From Microbacterium terrisoli (GTDB lineage Bacteria; Actinomycetota; Actinomycetes; Actinomycetales; Microbacteriaceae): a stretch of DNA of 64,000 nt. The DNA lies in NCBI RefSeq assembly GCF_030866805.1, contig NZ_CP133019.1:3162001-3226000 (forward strand). The letters run 5' to 3'. A program made the translations under genes and the position numbers. Of this stretch, positions 16,872 through 27,526 are shown one piece after another (position 1 is the stretch's first letter; the number at the start of each line of letters is the position of its first letter). The notes under the pieces are model-generated. The model saw only the letters and a list, made by a program, of their open reading frames with translations. It ran no database searches and had not been told where the DNA came from.

Positions 16872-18086
16872 CTACTTCGGCGCGTCCGTCTTGAACTTGT
16901 CGATCTGCCAGTCGGTGGCCTTCCACACGCCGTCCTTGACGATCATGATGCCGATCGCGCTGGCGTCCAGACCCATGTGGTCGGTCTTGGAGTAGTGGTA
17001 GTGCCCGTTGGGGGTGAGCAGATCGGTCTGCTCCAGCGCATCCCGGATCTTGCCGCGGTCGGTCGAACCGGCCTTCTCGATCGCGTTCTTCAGCAGCTGG
17101 ATGGCCGTCGCGCCGCCGTAGGCGAACTCCGGCGGGTTGACGTTCTTGTTGGCCGCACGCCACGGTGTCGCCACAGCCTCGACGAGGTCCTTGTACGCTC
17201 CGGCGGGCAGTGCGTCAGGGTCCAGCGCTGCGGTGGTCGCACCGATCACGCCTTCGGCTGCCGCGCCCGAGGGCTGCAGCCACAGGTTCGAGGCCTGCGA
17301 GCCGGTGACATAGAAGGGCACTCCCTTGCCGGCGATCTGCTTCGTGATGATGACGGGGGCCGGGCCCGATCCCCACTGCACGAACGCGTCGGGGTGAGCG
17401 GCGACCACCTTGGTGATCAGCGGCGTGAAGTCGGTGGCCGCCGGGTCATACGCCTCGCTGAGCACGATCTTCATGCCCGCAGCCTCGGCGAGCTGCTTGG
17501 TCGAGGCCGCACCGGTCTGTCCGTACAGGTCGGTGCCGGTGTAGGCGACGGCGACGTTCTTCACGTCCTGCGTCTTCCAGTAGTTCACCAGCGCGGCGGC
17601 GTAGATCTTGGTGCTGCCGGGTGAGGTGAACGCGTAGGCGTTGCTGCCGTCGACGTACTGGTCGACCGGGCTCAGCGCGATCGTGGGGATCTTGTACTGC
17701 AGGATGCTCGAGCTGACCGCGGCGGCCGCCGAGGTCATCGAGCTTGCCAGCATCGCCGAGTAGCTCTTGTCGGCCGCCATCTGGTTGAACTGCTTGACGG
17801 ACTCGGTCGGGTCGGTCTTGTCGTCGGCGACGGTCAGCTCGATCTTCTTGCCGTCGATGCCGCCGGCCTTGTTGATGTCGGCCACCGTCTGTTCGGCGGC
17901 CTCTTTGTCACCGGTGCCGAGCGCGGCGAGCGGCCCGGTCAGCGGCATGACCGCGCCGATCTTGATGACGCCGCCGGCGTTGCCGGACGGTGACGTGCCT
18001 CCGCCGCCGGAACAGCCGGCCAGCGCGAGGACTGTGACGGATACCGTCGCCAGGGCAGCGAGGGCATGCAGGGTCTTGGACTTCAT
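16872..18086 (-). CDS. Substrate-binding lipoprotein of the HAAT importer
   Basis: 404-aa type I periplasmic-binding-protein-like lipoprotein (Leu/Ile/Val-binding family). The signal peptide ends in the lipobox LAGC with the acylated Cys25, followed by a Gly/Ser linker. The mature part begins IKIGAVMPLTGPLAALG, the standard start of this family. It is the first gene of the importer operon. As the neighbouring operon degrades hydroxycinnamates, an aromatic acid ligand is likely, as for CouP of R. palustris, but the binding site cannot be read with certainty. Confidence 0.9.
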   Translation of the reverse strand: MKSKTLHALAALATVSVTVLALAGCSGGGGTSPSGNAGGVIKIGAVMPLTGPLAALGTGDKEAAEQTVADINKAGGIDGKKIELTVADDKTDPTESVKQFNQMAADKSYSAMLASSMTSAAAAVSSSILQYKIPTIALSPVDQYVDGSNAYAFTSPGSTKIYAAALVNYWKTQDVKNVAVAYTGTDLYGQTGAASTKQLAEAAGMKIVLSEAYDPAATDFTPLITKVVAAHPDAFVQWGSGPAPVIITKQIAGKGVPFYVTGSQASNLWLQPSGAAAEGVIGATTAALDPDALPAGAYKDLVEAVATPWRAANKNVNPPEFAYGGATAIQLLKNAIEKAGSTDRGKIRDALEQTDLLTPNGHYHYSKTDHMGLDASAIGIMIVKDGVWKATDWQIDKFKTDAPK

Positions 18087-18128
18087 CGTCGCTCCGATTC
18101 ATCGGTGAATGCAGGTGCCGGGTAATTG

Positions 18129-18150
18129 TCAGGAATCCTGACTATCAGGA
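18129..18150. promoter_or_regulatory. Three alternating TCAGGA half-sites upstream of the importer operon
   Basis: TCAGGA-A-TCCTGA-CTA-TCAGGA: two overlapping inverted repeats sharing the middle half-site, 43-64 nt upstream of the binding-protein start. The core GTCAGGA-A-TCCTGAC (18128-18142) is a perfect 7-1-7 palindrome. A plausible operator for the MarR protein encoded at the end of the same operon. Confidence 0.55.
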
Positions 18151-18293
18151 AGTATCACCGCCGAGACCCGGCACGTCAATACCCCATGTGCGAACGATGC
18201 CGGGATGTGACATTGATCACCGCACCCCCCTTGCGGATTCATCAGGCTGGCTGATATCCCTGAACCGCATCACCTCGCCCGGAAGGAGTTCGC

Positions 18294-19682
18294 ATGACCA
18301 GAAGGATCGCACGCGCCCTCACCACGATCACCGCCTCGGCGGCCCTCGTGCTCACCGGAAGCCTGGCCGCCCAGGCAGCCCCCCTCCAAGCCCCGAGTGC
18401 GCCGACGGCGACGCACTACAGCGGCGACCTTTCCGACGGCGCGACCTGGATCGCCGACAAGCCCGCACATTGGAACGGCGTGCTGGTGCTGTACAGTCAC
18501 GGCTTCGGCCCGCTTGCTCCGGTCGATGCCCCCGACCCCACGACGAAGCAGGCGCTGCTGGACTCCGGCTACGCGCTGGTCGGATCCTCCTACAGCGGCC
18601 CGTCCCTGTGGGCTCTGGCATCCGCCGTGGACGACCAGTTCGCCTCGCTGAGCGCCGCGAAGAAGGTCATCGGCCAACCCGAGCACGTCCTGGCGCTCGG
18701 CACCTCGATGGGCGGGCTCATCAGCGCACAGGAGGCCGAGCGCGGCGACGGCCGCATCGACGGGGCGCTGACCACCTGCGGCCTGCTCGGCGGCGGCGTC
18801 AACCTGAACAACTATCAGCTGGACGGCGAGCATGCCATCGCGCAGCTGCTGGCCACCGACCCCGACATCAAGCTCGTCGACTACGCCAACTTCGACGAGG
18901 CACAGGCCGCCACAGCGGCGCTGTCAGACGCCGTGACCGCCGGGCAGCAGACCGCCGAAGGCCGCGCGCGCATCGCCTTGGCCGCCGCCCTCCTGCAGGT
19001 GCCCGACTGGTTCCGCGGCGACCAGCCGCCCACGTCGTTCGCCGAGCAGGAGGCACAGGAGGCCGCGTGGCTGCCGCCGATGCTGCAGTTCGTCATCTCC
19101 GGACGCCCCTGGATCGAGGCATCCGCGGGCGGCAACGCCTCGTGGAACGTGGGCGTGGACTATGCCCAGCTCATCCGCCAGTCGGCGCACTACCCGCAGG
19201 TCCGCGCGCTCTACCGCGAGGCAGGACTGAACCTCGATGCGGACCTCGCCAAGCTCACCCGCACCGCGGACATCACGCCCGACACAAACGCCCTCGCGTC
19301 GTTGACGGCGACATCCACCCTCACCGGGCGGATCACGGTGCCTGAGCTGACGATGCACACCATCAGCGACCAGCTCGCCCCGATCACGTACGAGAACCTG
19401 TACCGCGACCAGGTCGTCAAGACCGGCAACGGACACCTGCTGCGGCAGGCGTTCACCCAGTCGATCGGGCACTGCAACTTCACCCCGGCCGAGATCGTCG
19501 GGGCGCTGAACACGGTGCACCAGCGGGTGGTCAGCGGCCACTGGCCGAGCACGACCGCGCAGGCGCTCACGCGTGCGGCCGATGCCACCGGCTTCGGCGA
19601 CAGCAGCTTCATCCACTACAAGCCGGCGAAGTTCATCAACGCCCGCACCTACACGGTAGCCGGCGCCACGCTCGTGCGCTGA
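18294..19682 (+). CDS. Secreted alpha/beta hydrolase
   Basis: 462 aa with a Sec signal peptide (Arg-rich start, hydrophobic core, cleavage near AQAAP at about 29). The nucleophile elbow is GTSMGG with Ser138; the oxyanion region is LYSHGFG; candidate acid and base are in HTISDQLAP and the late SIGHCNF. There is one Cys beside that His and another in LTTCGLL, so a disulphide close to the active site is possible. GAAGGAG precedes the ATG. It stands alone between the importer promoter and the metF operon, ending in a strong terminator. Release of hydroxycinnamic acids from esters is a contextual guess; lipase or peptide-ester hydrolase are alternatives. Confidence 0.8.
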   Translation: MTRRIARALTTITASAALVLTGSLAAQAAPLQAPSAPTATHYSGDLSDGATWIADKPAHWNGVLVLYSHGFGPLAPVDAPDPTTKQALLDSGYALVGSSYSGPSLWALASAVDDQFASLSAAKKVIGQPEHVLALGTSMGGLISAQEAERGDGRIDGALTTCGLLGGGVNLNNYQLDGEHAIAQLLATDPDIKLVDYANFDEAQAATAALSDAVTAGQQTAEGRARIALAAALLQVPDWFRGDQPPTSFAEQEAQEAAWLPPMLQFVISGRPWIEASAGGNASWNVGVDYAQLIRQSAHYPQVRALYREAGLNLDADLAKLTRTADITPDTNALASLTATSTLTGRITVPELTMHTISDQLAPITYENLYRDQVVKTGNGHLLRQAFTQSIGHCNFTPAEIVGALNTVHQRVVSGHWPSTTAQALTRAADATGFGDSSFIHYKPAKFINARTYTVAGATLVR

Positions 19683-19707
19683 CCCCTCCGACACCGGCCG
19701 ACGCGTG

Positions 19708-19746
19708 AGGGCTGTGGCCAGACTTCGGTCCTGCCACAGCCCTTTC
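19708..19746 (+). terminator. Rho-independent terminator after the secreted hydrolase
   Basis: Stem GGGCTGTGG-C-CAG pairs with CTG-CCACAGCCC around a short loop, followed by TTT. It separates the hydrolase gene from the metF promoter. Confidence 0.75.
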
Positions 19747-19769
19747 GCCGTTCATGACGAATTTCCCTC

Positions 19770-19798
19770 TTGCCTTTACCTATGCGCATAGGTAATGT
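19770..19798 (+). promoter_or_regulatory. Promoter and operator of the metF-purU-ligM operon
   Basis: -35 TTGCCT (19770-19775), 17-nt spacer, -10 TAATGT (19793-19798). The spacer is almost entirely a perfect 20-bp palindrome, TTACCTATGCGCATAGGTAA (19776-19795), reaching into the -10 box, so a bound dimer would block transcription. The PadR protein encoded just beyond ligM is the nearest candidate repressor; its central ATGC/GCAT resembles PadR-type half-sites. Confidence 0.75.
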
Positions 19799-19845
19799 GT
19801 GGCACAGGAGCGCAACGCAGCGCTCCACCCGAGGAAGGACCCTCC

Positions 19846-20721
19846 GTGGCACACATCGCGCCCGCGCCCGACCAGACTGCAGCCCTGCGGCTGGTCGACG
19901 GTTTCTCGTTGGAGATGACCGGCAAAGACATTCCCAGCCTGCAGGATGCGGCATCCTCGATCCCCGCGGGGACGAAGATCAACGTGACATTCCTCGGCAA
20001 CGAAGACCTCGAGATGCGGGTCGCGGCCGCGAAGGCCGTGAAGGATCTCGGCTTCACGCCCGTGCCGCACATCTCGGCTCGGCGGCTGGAGAGCCAGGCC
20101 CAGCTCGAGGAGTTCCTCGACCGGCTTCAGCAGATCGGCGCCACCGAGCACGTGTTCAGCGTGGGCGGCGACCCGAGTGAGCCCGCCGGCCCCTACCCCG
20201 ACTCGCTGAGCGTGATCCGCACCGGCCTGCTGCAGAAGTACGGCGCCAAAGAGGTCTCGATCGCCGGCTACCCCGAGGGCCACCCCGACATCGCCGACGA
20301 CGTGCTGTGGCGGCACCTCGAAGACAAGTCGCAAGCGCTGAAAGAGCACGGGCTGGATGCCGTGGTCCTCACGCAGTTCTCGTTCGACACCGACCCGGTC
20401 ACGACGTGGATCGACCAGGTGCGCTCACGCGGCATCGCCAGCGAGATCCGCATCGGCACTCCGGGACCGGCCGGCATCAAGCGCCTGCTGGGGTTCGCCC
20501 GCCGGTTCGGGATCGGCGCCAACGCCATGATCGTCAAGAAGTACGGTTTCAGCCTGACGAACCTGATGGGCACCGCCGGCCCCGAGCGCTTCGTGTCGGA
20601 CCTGTCGTCGCTGACCGGCGCAGACCCGGCCCGGGAGCCCGTCAAGCTGCACTTCTATACGTTCGGCGGGCTGCGAGCCAGCGCCGAATGGGTGCACGAA
20701 TACCGGTTCGCACAGTCCTGA
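19846..20721 (+). CDS. metF: Methylenetetrahydrofolate reductase, LigM-associated type
   Basis: 291 aa from a GTG at 19846 with GAGGAAGG upstream. A TIM-barrel flavoprotein that interconverts 5-methyl- and 5,10-methylene-tetrahydrofolate. Family marks: the catalytic Glu in FSLEMTGKD, the FAD/folate loop SVGGDPSEPAG, VSIAGYPEGHPD and LTQFSFD. It is divergent from the biosynthetic E. coli type in several of these loops. It is followed 9 nt later by purU and then by the O-demethylase, so here it probably runs in the oxidising direction, recovering the methyl group that LigM places on tetrahydrofolate. Confidence 0.88.
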   Translation: MAHIAPAPDQTAALRLVDGFSLEMTGKDIPSLQDAASSIPAGTKINVTFLGNEDLEMRVAAAKAVKDLGFTPVPHISARRLESQAQLEEFLDRLQQIGATEHVFSVGGDPSEPAGPYPDSLSVIRTGLLQKYGAKEVSIAGYPEGHPDIADDVLWRHLEDKSQALKEHGLDAVVLTQFSFDTDPVTTWIDQVRSRGIASEIRIGTPGPAGIKRLLGFARRFGIGANAMIVKKYGFSLTNLMGTAGPERFVSDLSSLTGADPAREPVKLHFYTFGGLRASAEWVHEYRFAQS

Positions 20722-20730
20722 GGACCGAAC

Positions 20731-21606
20731 ATGTCACCACACATCGAGTTGAACCACGACCGCGCCTGCCTGATCGTGCACGGCCCCGACCAGGCGGGCC
20801 TGGTGGCCGCGATCACATCGCTGATCACCCGCAACGAGGGCAATATCATCAGCCTGGACCAGTACTCCGACAACCCGCAGGGCGGGGCGTTCTTCCAGCG
20901 GGTGGTGTTCCACCGCGCAGATCTGGCGGCCGCGATCGGCGACATCGAGGCCGACCTCGACACGACGCTCTCGCCGTACGGCATGCAGTGGCGCCTGACC
21001 GACCAGTCGATCCCCAAGCGCATGGGCATTCTCGTCTCCACGAGCGACCATTGCCTGCTCGAACTGCTCTGGCGGCACCGTCGGGGTGAGCTGCCGGTGA
21101 CCATCCCGATGGTCATCAGCAACCACACGAACACCGCCGAGGACGTGCGCAGCTTCTCGGTCCCCTTCTTCCACGTGCCCTCGCAGGGGCCCGACAAGGC
21201 CGAGGCCGAAGCCAAGATCATCGAACTGGTGCGCGGCAACGTCGACTTCCTGGTGCTGGCCCGCTACATGCAGATCATCAGCGAGGACTTCCTCGAGGCG
21301 GTCGGCGTGCCGGTGATCAACATCCATCACTCGTTCCTGCCGGCCTTCATCGGCGCCGCTCCTTACCGCAAGGCCAAGGAGCGCGGGGTGAAGCTCATCG
21401 GCGCCACGAGCCACTACGTCACGAAGGACCTGGACGAGGGCCCGATCATCGAGCAGGACGTCGCCCGCGTCGACCACTCGATGACCGCCGCCGATCTGCA
21501 GGCCCGCGGCGCCTACGTCGAGCGTGCCGTGCTCTCGCGCGCTGTGCAATGGCACGCCGAAGACCGGGTGATCCGCCAGGGCAACCACACCATCGTCTTC
21601 TCGTGA
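20731..21606 (+). CDS. purU: Formyltetrahydrofolate deformylase
   Basis: 291 aa: an N-terminal ACT domain (about 8-85; CLIVHGPDQAGLVAAITSLI) and a C-terminal formyltransferase-like hydrolase domain with PMVISNH, the catalytic Asn/His region VINIHHSFLPAF and ATSHYVTKDLDEGPII (His and Asp). It hydrolyses 10-formyl-tetrahydrofolate to formate and free tetrahydrofolate. Between metF and ligM in one operon it would regenerate the carrier needed for demethylation. A close paralogue lies at 25624. Confidence 0.93.
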   Translation: MSPHIELNHDRACLIVHGPDQAGLVAAITSLITRNEGNIISLDQYSDNPQGGAFFQRVVFHRADLAAAIGDIEADLDTTLSPYGMQWRLTDQSIPKRMGILVSTSDHCLLELLWRHRRGELPVTIPMVISNHTNTAEDVRSFSVPFFHVPSQGPDKAEAEAKIIELVRGNVDFLVLARYMQIISEDFLEAVGVPVINIHHSFLPAFIGAAPYRKAKERGVKLIGATSHYVTKDLDEGPIIEQDVARVDHSMTAADLQARGAYVERAVLSRAVQWHAEDRVIRQGNHTIVFS

Positions 21607-21661
21607 CCGGGACGCCGCAGCCCGCGGCATCCCGTCCTCCCACCACAACCCAACATCATGA

Positions 21662-23080
<1,419 letters not shown>

Positions 23081-23099
23081 CCCGCCCGCGGCCCGTCCG

Positions 23100-23166
23100 C
23101 GAGAGAACATGTGGCGGACGAGAGCGTGGGGTTTTCCCATCCTCTCGTCCGCCCGCTGTTCTCTCG
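23100..23166. terminator. Long two-part hairpin after ligM
   Basis: Outer stem CGAGAGAACA (23100-23109) pairs with TGTTCTCTCG (23157-23166); after a 4/4-base internal loop the inner stem GCGGACGAGAG pairs with CTCTCGTCCGC; the 17-base centre contains TGGG/CCCA. It lies 19 nt after the ligM stop and before the padR promoter. No T-run follows. Confidence 0.6.
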
Positions 23167-23277
23167 GGGTCGGTGCCACACGGTCGGCGCGTGCGGCGGA
23201 CGTGGGCCGTGACGGCCGGTGACGGCGAACACGGCGGTCGTGCCGCCGCCCGGTAGCCTCGACACAGAAGGAGATGC

Positions 23278-23865
23278 ATGAGTCTGCGCTATGCCCTGCT
23301 GGCCATCCTGCGTGTGGGACCGCTGTCGGGCTACGACCTGCAGAAGCAGTTCTCGCAGTCGGTGGGGCACGTCTGGCACGCACCCGACTCCCAGATCTAC
23401 CCCGAGCTGCGCAAGATGCAGACGGCGGGCCTGATCGAAGGAGAAGAGCAGGTGCGCGGCGCCCGCGGCACGCGGCGCGTGTATCACGTGACGGCCGCGG
23501 GGGATGCCGCGTACGAGGAGTGGATGCGGACCCCGCTGGACTATCAACGGGTCCGCGATCCCGCACACCTGCGCGCCGCATACCTCGAGAACACGTCACC
23601 GGAGGCCGCCCGCGACTTCCTGCGCCGGCACATCGCCTACTGGCAGAGCGAGCTCGAGCAGTTCCAGGGCGAACTGGACCATATCCAGCGCATGGACAGC
23701 GCGATGCTCAATCGCCGTCTGGCCGTCACCGCCGATGAGGCGCGCGAGCGCACCATCGCCTACAAGCAGTTCTCCTACGAAGGCCTGGCCGAACGCGCCC
23801 GCGGCGAGATCGCCTGGGCGCAACAGGGTCTGGCGCTGGTCGACCGGCTCGAGTCCGCGGGCTGA
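23278..23865 (+). CDS. PadR-family transcriptional regulator
   Basis: 195 aa: N-terminal PadR winged helix (LRYALLAILRVGPLSGYDLQKQF, in steps from residue 3; then SQIYPELRKMQTAGLIEGE) and a C-terminal helical dimerisation/Vir domain (about 90-190). PadR repressors classically respond to phenolic acids such as p-coumarate and ferulate. Beside ligM and an organic-acid importer, it is the likely regulator of this module. AGAAGGAGATGC lies just before the ATG and a TAGCCT -10 candidate about 24 nt upstream. Confidence 0.9.
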   Translation: MSLRYALLAILRVGPLSGYDLQKQFSQSVGHVWHAPDSQIYPELRKMQTAGLIEGEEQVRGARGTRRVYHVTAAGDAAYEEWMRTPLDYQRVRDPAHLRAAYLENTSPEAARDFLRRHIAYWQSELEQFQGELDHIQRMDSAMLNRRLAVTADEARERTIAYKQFSYEGLAERARGEIAWAQQGLALVDRLESAG

Positions 23866-23891
23866 CGGGATGCCGCGGCCGCGGCATCCCG
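23866..23891. terminator. Perfect 26-bp palindrome between convergent genes
   Basis: CGGGATGCCGCGG followed by its exact reverse complement, starting right after the padR stop and 20 nt before the end of the convergent MFS gene. It is two head-to-head copies of the 9-mer GGATGCCGC that is frequent across the window. Likely a bidirectional terminator. Confidence 0.65.
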
Positions 23892-23910
23892 AACTCAGCG
23901 CCGCGACGGG

Positions 23911-25398
23911 TCAGGGCGAGACCTCCTCGAACACGCGGTTGCGCGTGTGCGGGGCGAACTGGGCCAGGATCGACGCGATGATCAGGAACGACGAGATCAG
24001 CAGCAGCGCCCCAATGACCGACAGGTGCGGAATCAGCGGGGCGAGGATCAGGATGCCGATCCCGCCGCCGATGTGGCCGACACCGTCGACGATCGCGAAG
24101 CCCGTCGAGCGCGCCCGGGTGGGGAAGCTCTCGACGGTCATCGCGTAGCTCGGCGAGACCCACAGGTTGAAGCCGGCGAAGATGATCATCGCGCCCAGGA
24201 ACACGACCAGCAGCGAGTCGCCGCCCACCGCGACCACGACCGCACCGATGAAGGTCACCACCGTGCCGATCGGCAGCCAGTAGCGCCGTTCGAGCTTCTC
24301 GACGATGAACGACATCACGACCGCTTCGATGATGAATCCGATCGAGCCGACCGCGGCGATGATGCCCGCTTCGGGCGGGCTGTACTTCAGCGATGTGAGC
24401 ACCGTGGTGAATCCGGCGGCGTAGGCGTAGACGGTGATGTAGCCCACGAACCACATGAAGAACAGCAGGATCACGCGGCGCAGGTACACCGGGTTGCGGA
24501 AGATGTCGCCGTAGGGCACGCGCCGGGCCGGCGGCCAGTGCGTGGGTGTGCCGGCCAGGCTCAGCTCGGCGAGCGGGCCCCTGCGCAATGCGCGCTGCTC
24601 CATCTGGTCCGCGAGGACTGCGGCGTCCGTCGCACGCCCCCTCTGCAGCAGCCACCGCACGGACTCCGGCAGCTGGAACCGCAGGATGATCGCGATGATG
24701 GCGAGGGCGGCGCCGACCACGTACATCCATCGCCAGCCGCTCTCGGCTCCCACCGCGAACGGCAGGCCGGTGGGCCACGGTGTGGGCGGGGTAGTGAGGA
24801 TCAGCCCGAGCCAGATGCCCACGAACGCCCCCACGGCCGACATGATGAACACGACGGTCGTGAACTTCGCCCGCGACTGCTTGGGCGCCACCTCGCCGAC
24901 ATACGTGTTCACGATCGCGAGGTCGGCGCCGATGCCGATGCCGGTGACCGCCCGCGAGACCACGAAGTTGGCGTAGTCGGGCGAGAGCGCCGTGTACAGC
25001 GAGCCGAGTCCGGTGATCAGCATCGTGATCAGCAGCATGTTGCGCCGGCCGATGCGGTCCGACAGCGGGCTGAGCACGAGCGTGCCCACGACGTAGCCGA
25101 GCAGGTTGAGGATCGTCGGCAGCGCCAGGTAGTTCAGCGCCGTCTCCGGCGTGCACCCCGGCACCAGCTGCGTGCACGTCTGGACGAACGACACGTTGAT
25201 GTCGAAGATGTCGTAGAACGTGAACAGGAACCCCAGCCCGATGATCACCAGGAACGCCGGCGACAGCGACCAGGTGCGGATCCTGTCCAGCCGCGCCATC
25301 ACCCGACGCGACTCCTCGGGTATCGGCTCGCCCTGCTCGCCGCGGCCCCGCCGGCGATTGTCTGCGGCGCTCGGCGGCTGTGCCGCCATGCCGCTCAT
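23911..25398 (-). CDS. MFS transporter, organic acid:proton symporter type
   Basis: 495 aa with 12 predicted membrane segments, of the sugar-porter/metabolite:H+ symporter branch. TFYDIFDINVSF in segment 1 carries the acidic pair seen in aromatic-acid symporters; SPLSDRIGRRN is the loop 2-3 MFS signature; PESVRWLLQRGR ends the first half. The ATG at 25398 is chosen because GGAGGGC precedes it; longer readings pass through non-coding sequence. Between padR and the second purU it is a good candidate importer of vanillate or related methoxylated acids. The palindrome at 25436 lies in its promoter region. Confidence 0.85.
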   Translation of the reverse strand: MSGMAAQPPSAADNRRRGRGEQGEPIPEESRRVMARLDRIRTWSLSPAFLVIIGLGFLFTFYDIFDINVSFVQTCTQLVPGCTPETALNYLALPTILNLLGYVVGTLVLSPLSDRIGRRNMLLITMLITGLGSLYTALSPDYANFVVSRAVTGIGIGADLAIVNTYVGEVAPKQSRAKFTTVVFIMSAVGAFVGIWLGLILTTPPTPWPTGLPFAVGAESGWRWMYVVGAALAIIAIILRFQLPESVRWLLQRGRATDAAVLADQMEQRALRRGPLAELSLAGTPTHWPPARRVPYGDIFRNPVYLRRVILLFFMWFVGYITVYAYAAGFTTVLTSLKYSPPEAGIIAAVGSIGFIIEAVVMSFIVEKLERRYWLPIGTVVTFIGAVVVAVGGDSLLVVFLGAMIIFAGFNLWVSPSYAMTVESFPTRARSTGFAIVDGVGHIGGGIGILILAPLIPHLSVIGALLLISSFLIIASILAQFAPHTRNRVFEEVSP

Positions 25399-25435
25399 GA
25401 TGCCCTCCGTGTACAGACCATGACCTTGCCCCATT

Positions 25436-25449
25436 TCACAGCTCTGTGA
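25436..25449. promoter_or_regulatory. Palindrome upstream of the MFS gene
   Basis: TCACAG-CT-CTGTGA, a perfect inverted repeat 38 nt upstream of the MFS start in the 225-nt divergent gap before purU2. Likely an operator for one or both genes; the regulator is unknown. Confidence 0.45.
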
Positions 25450-25623
25450 TCGGTTCCGTCCGGTGCGGCGGGGCGAGGGCGGTGAGGGATGCGAGTCGGA
25501 CATCGCCGGCGACACAGCGCGCGCCTGGCGGTTGGCAACTTACCACCGGGCCCGCAGCGGAAATCGGCTCATAGGATATTCATCGAGAACGCTCGGTTCG
25601 CTCAGGCACGGCAGAATCGAACC

Positions 25624-26495
<872 letters not shown>

Positions 26496-26499
<4 letters not shown>

Positions 26500-27416
26500 A
26501 ACACGTACTCCATCAGCTCGACGCCCAGCGTGCGGAACGCTTCGTGCGCGCGCAGCCGGTGCATGATCGACAGGTCGTCGAAGCACACGATCAGCGCATA
26601 CGCGACCCCCGCCCGAGGTCCGGCGAGCACCCCTGCTTCGACACGGATGCCGTCGTCCCGGCCGGTCTTGTTGATGAACAGCAGCCCGTGCTCGTCGTTG
26701 AAGTGTGCGAACGGGTCCAGGCCCGTCGCCGATGCCACCAGCGACAGGTCCTGATTGAGGCTGAGCCACTCGGCGACCTGGGCGCTGACCCCGGCGGTGA
26801 CCGCCTCGGAGTTCACCAGCGCGGCGAACATCTGCGCGAGCTCCCGTGTGGATCCGAGGGCCACCTGGGGCGCGTCATCCGGCCCGCGGTGATCGCGGAA
26901 GCGGTCCAGCAGCGCGGAATGCGACATCCCGAGCTGTTCGATGCGCGCGCGCACGGCGGGCAGTCCGACGCGATTGATCAGCGCGTTGGATGCCGCGGCA
27001 TCGCCCGAGGAGGCCGCGAGCACGGCAAGATCGACCACCGGCAGCGCCGGCGCCTTCAGGTGCTGCCAGACACCGCCGACCTCGACGCGCTCGATCGAGG
27101 AGCGGTCGATGATCTCGAGCGGATCGAGGGTTCCCGCCTCGATGGCGGCCGCCACCTCGATCAGCAGCGGCACCATGCCCAGGCCCGCCACCGGCAGGGT
27201 GACGAAGTCGTCGCCGCGCAGGACGGTGCTGCCGCGGTCGAGGTCATTGATGCGCACCGAGACCTTCGCGCCGGCCTGGGCGAGGTCATCCAGCGCCTTC
27301 AGCGTGGATGTGAACGTTCGTCTGCCGACCGCCGCCCTCCTCGGCAATCGCCTGTTGCTGCGTCGCGACCCCCGAAGCGACGCTGTGTCCCGTTTGGGCT
27401 CTGGGGGCGTGCCCAC
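26496..27416 (-). CDS. Class A beta-lactamase-fold protein with degenerate active site
   Basis: 306 aa from a GTG at 27416 (GGAAGGA 6 nt upstream). The overall pattern is that of class A serine beta-lactamase/penicillin-binding enzymes, but the SxxK position reads Gly78-Leu-Gly-Met81 in LPVAGLGMVPLLIEV, so both nucleophile and general base are missing. The SDN position reads SGD (136-138). The KTG motif is intact (INKTGRDDG). The N-terminus is basic, without a clear signal peptide. Hydrolysis by the usual mechanism is unlikely; a binding, scaffolding or altered-chemistry role is possible. Confidence 0.75.
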
Positions 27417-27526
27417 GGCATTCCTTCCACTGCGCAGGGCTCATGCGCACGGCGCGCGCACGAGTATTCAGTTGTGTCTGCAGGATGCCGCGACCTGATG
27501 TCCCAGACGAGGACTGCGGCATCCGC

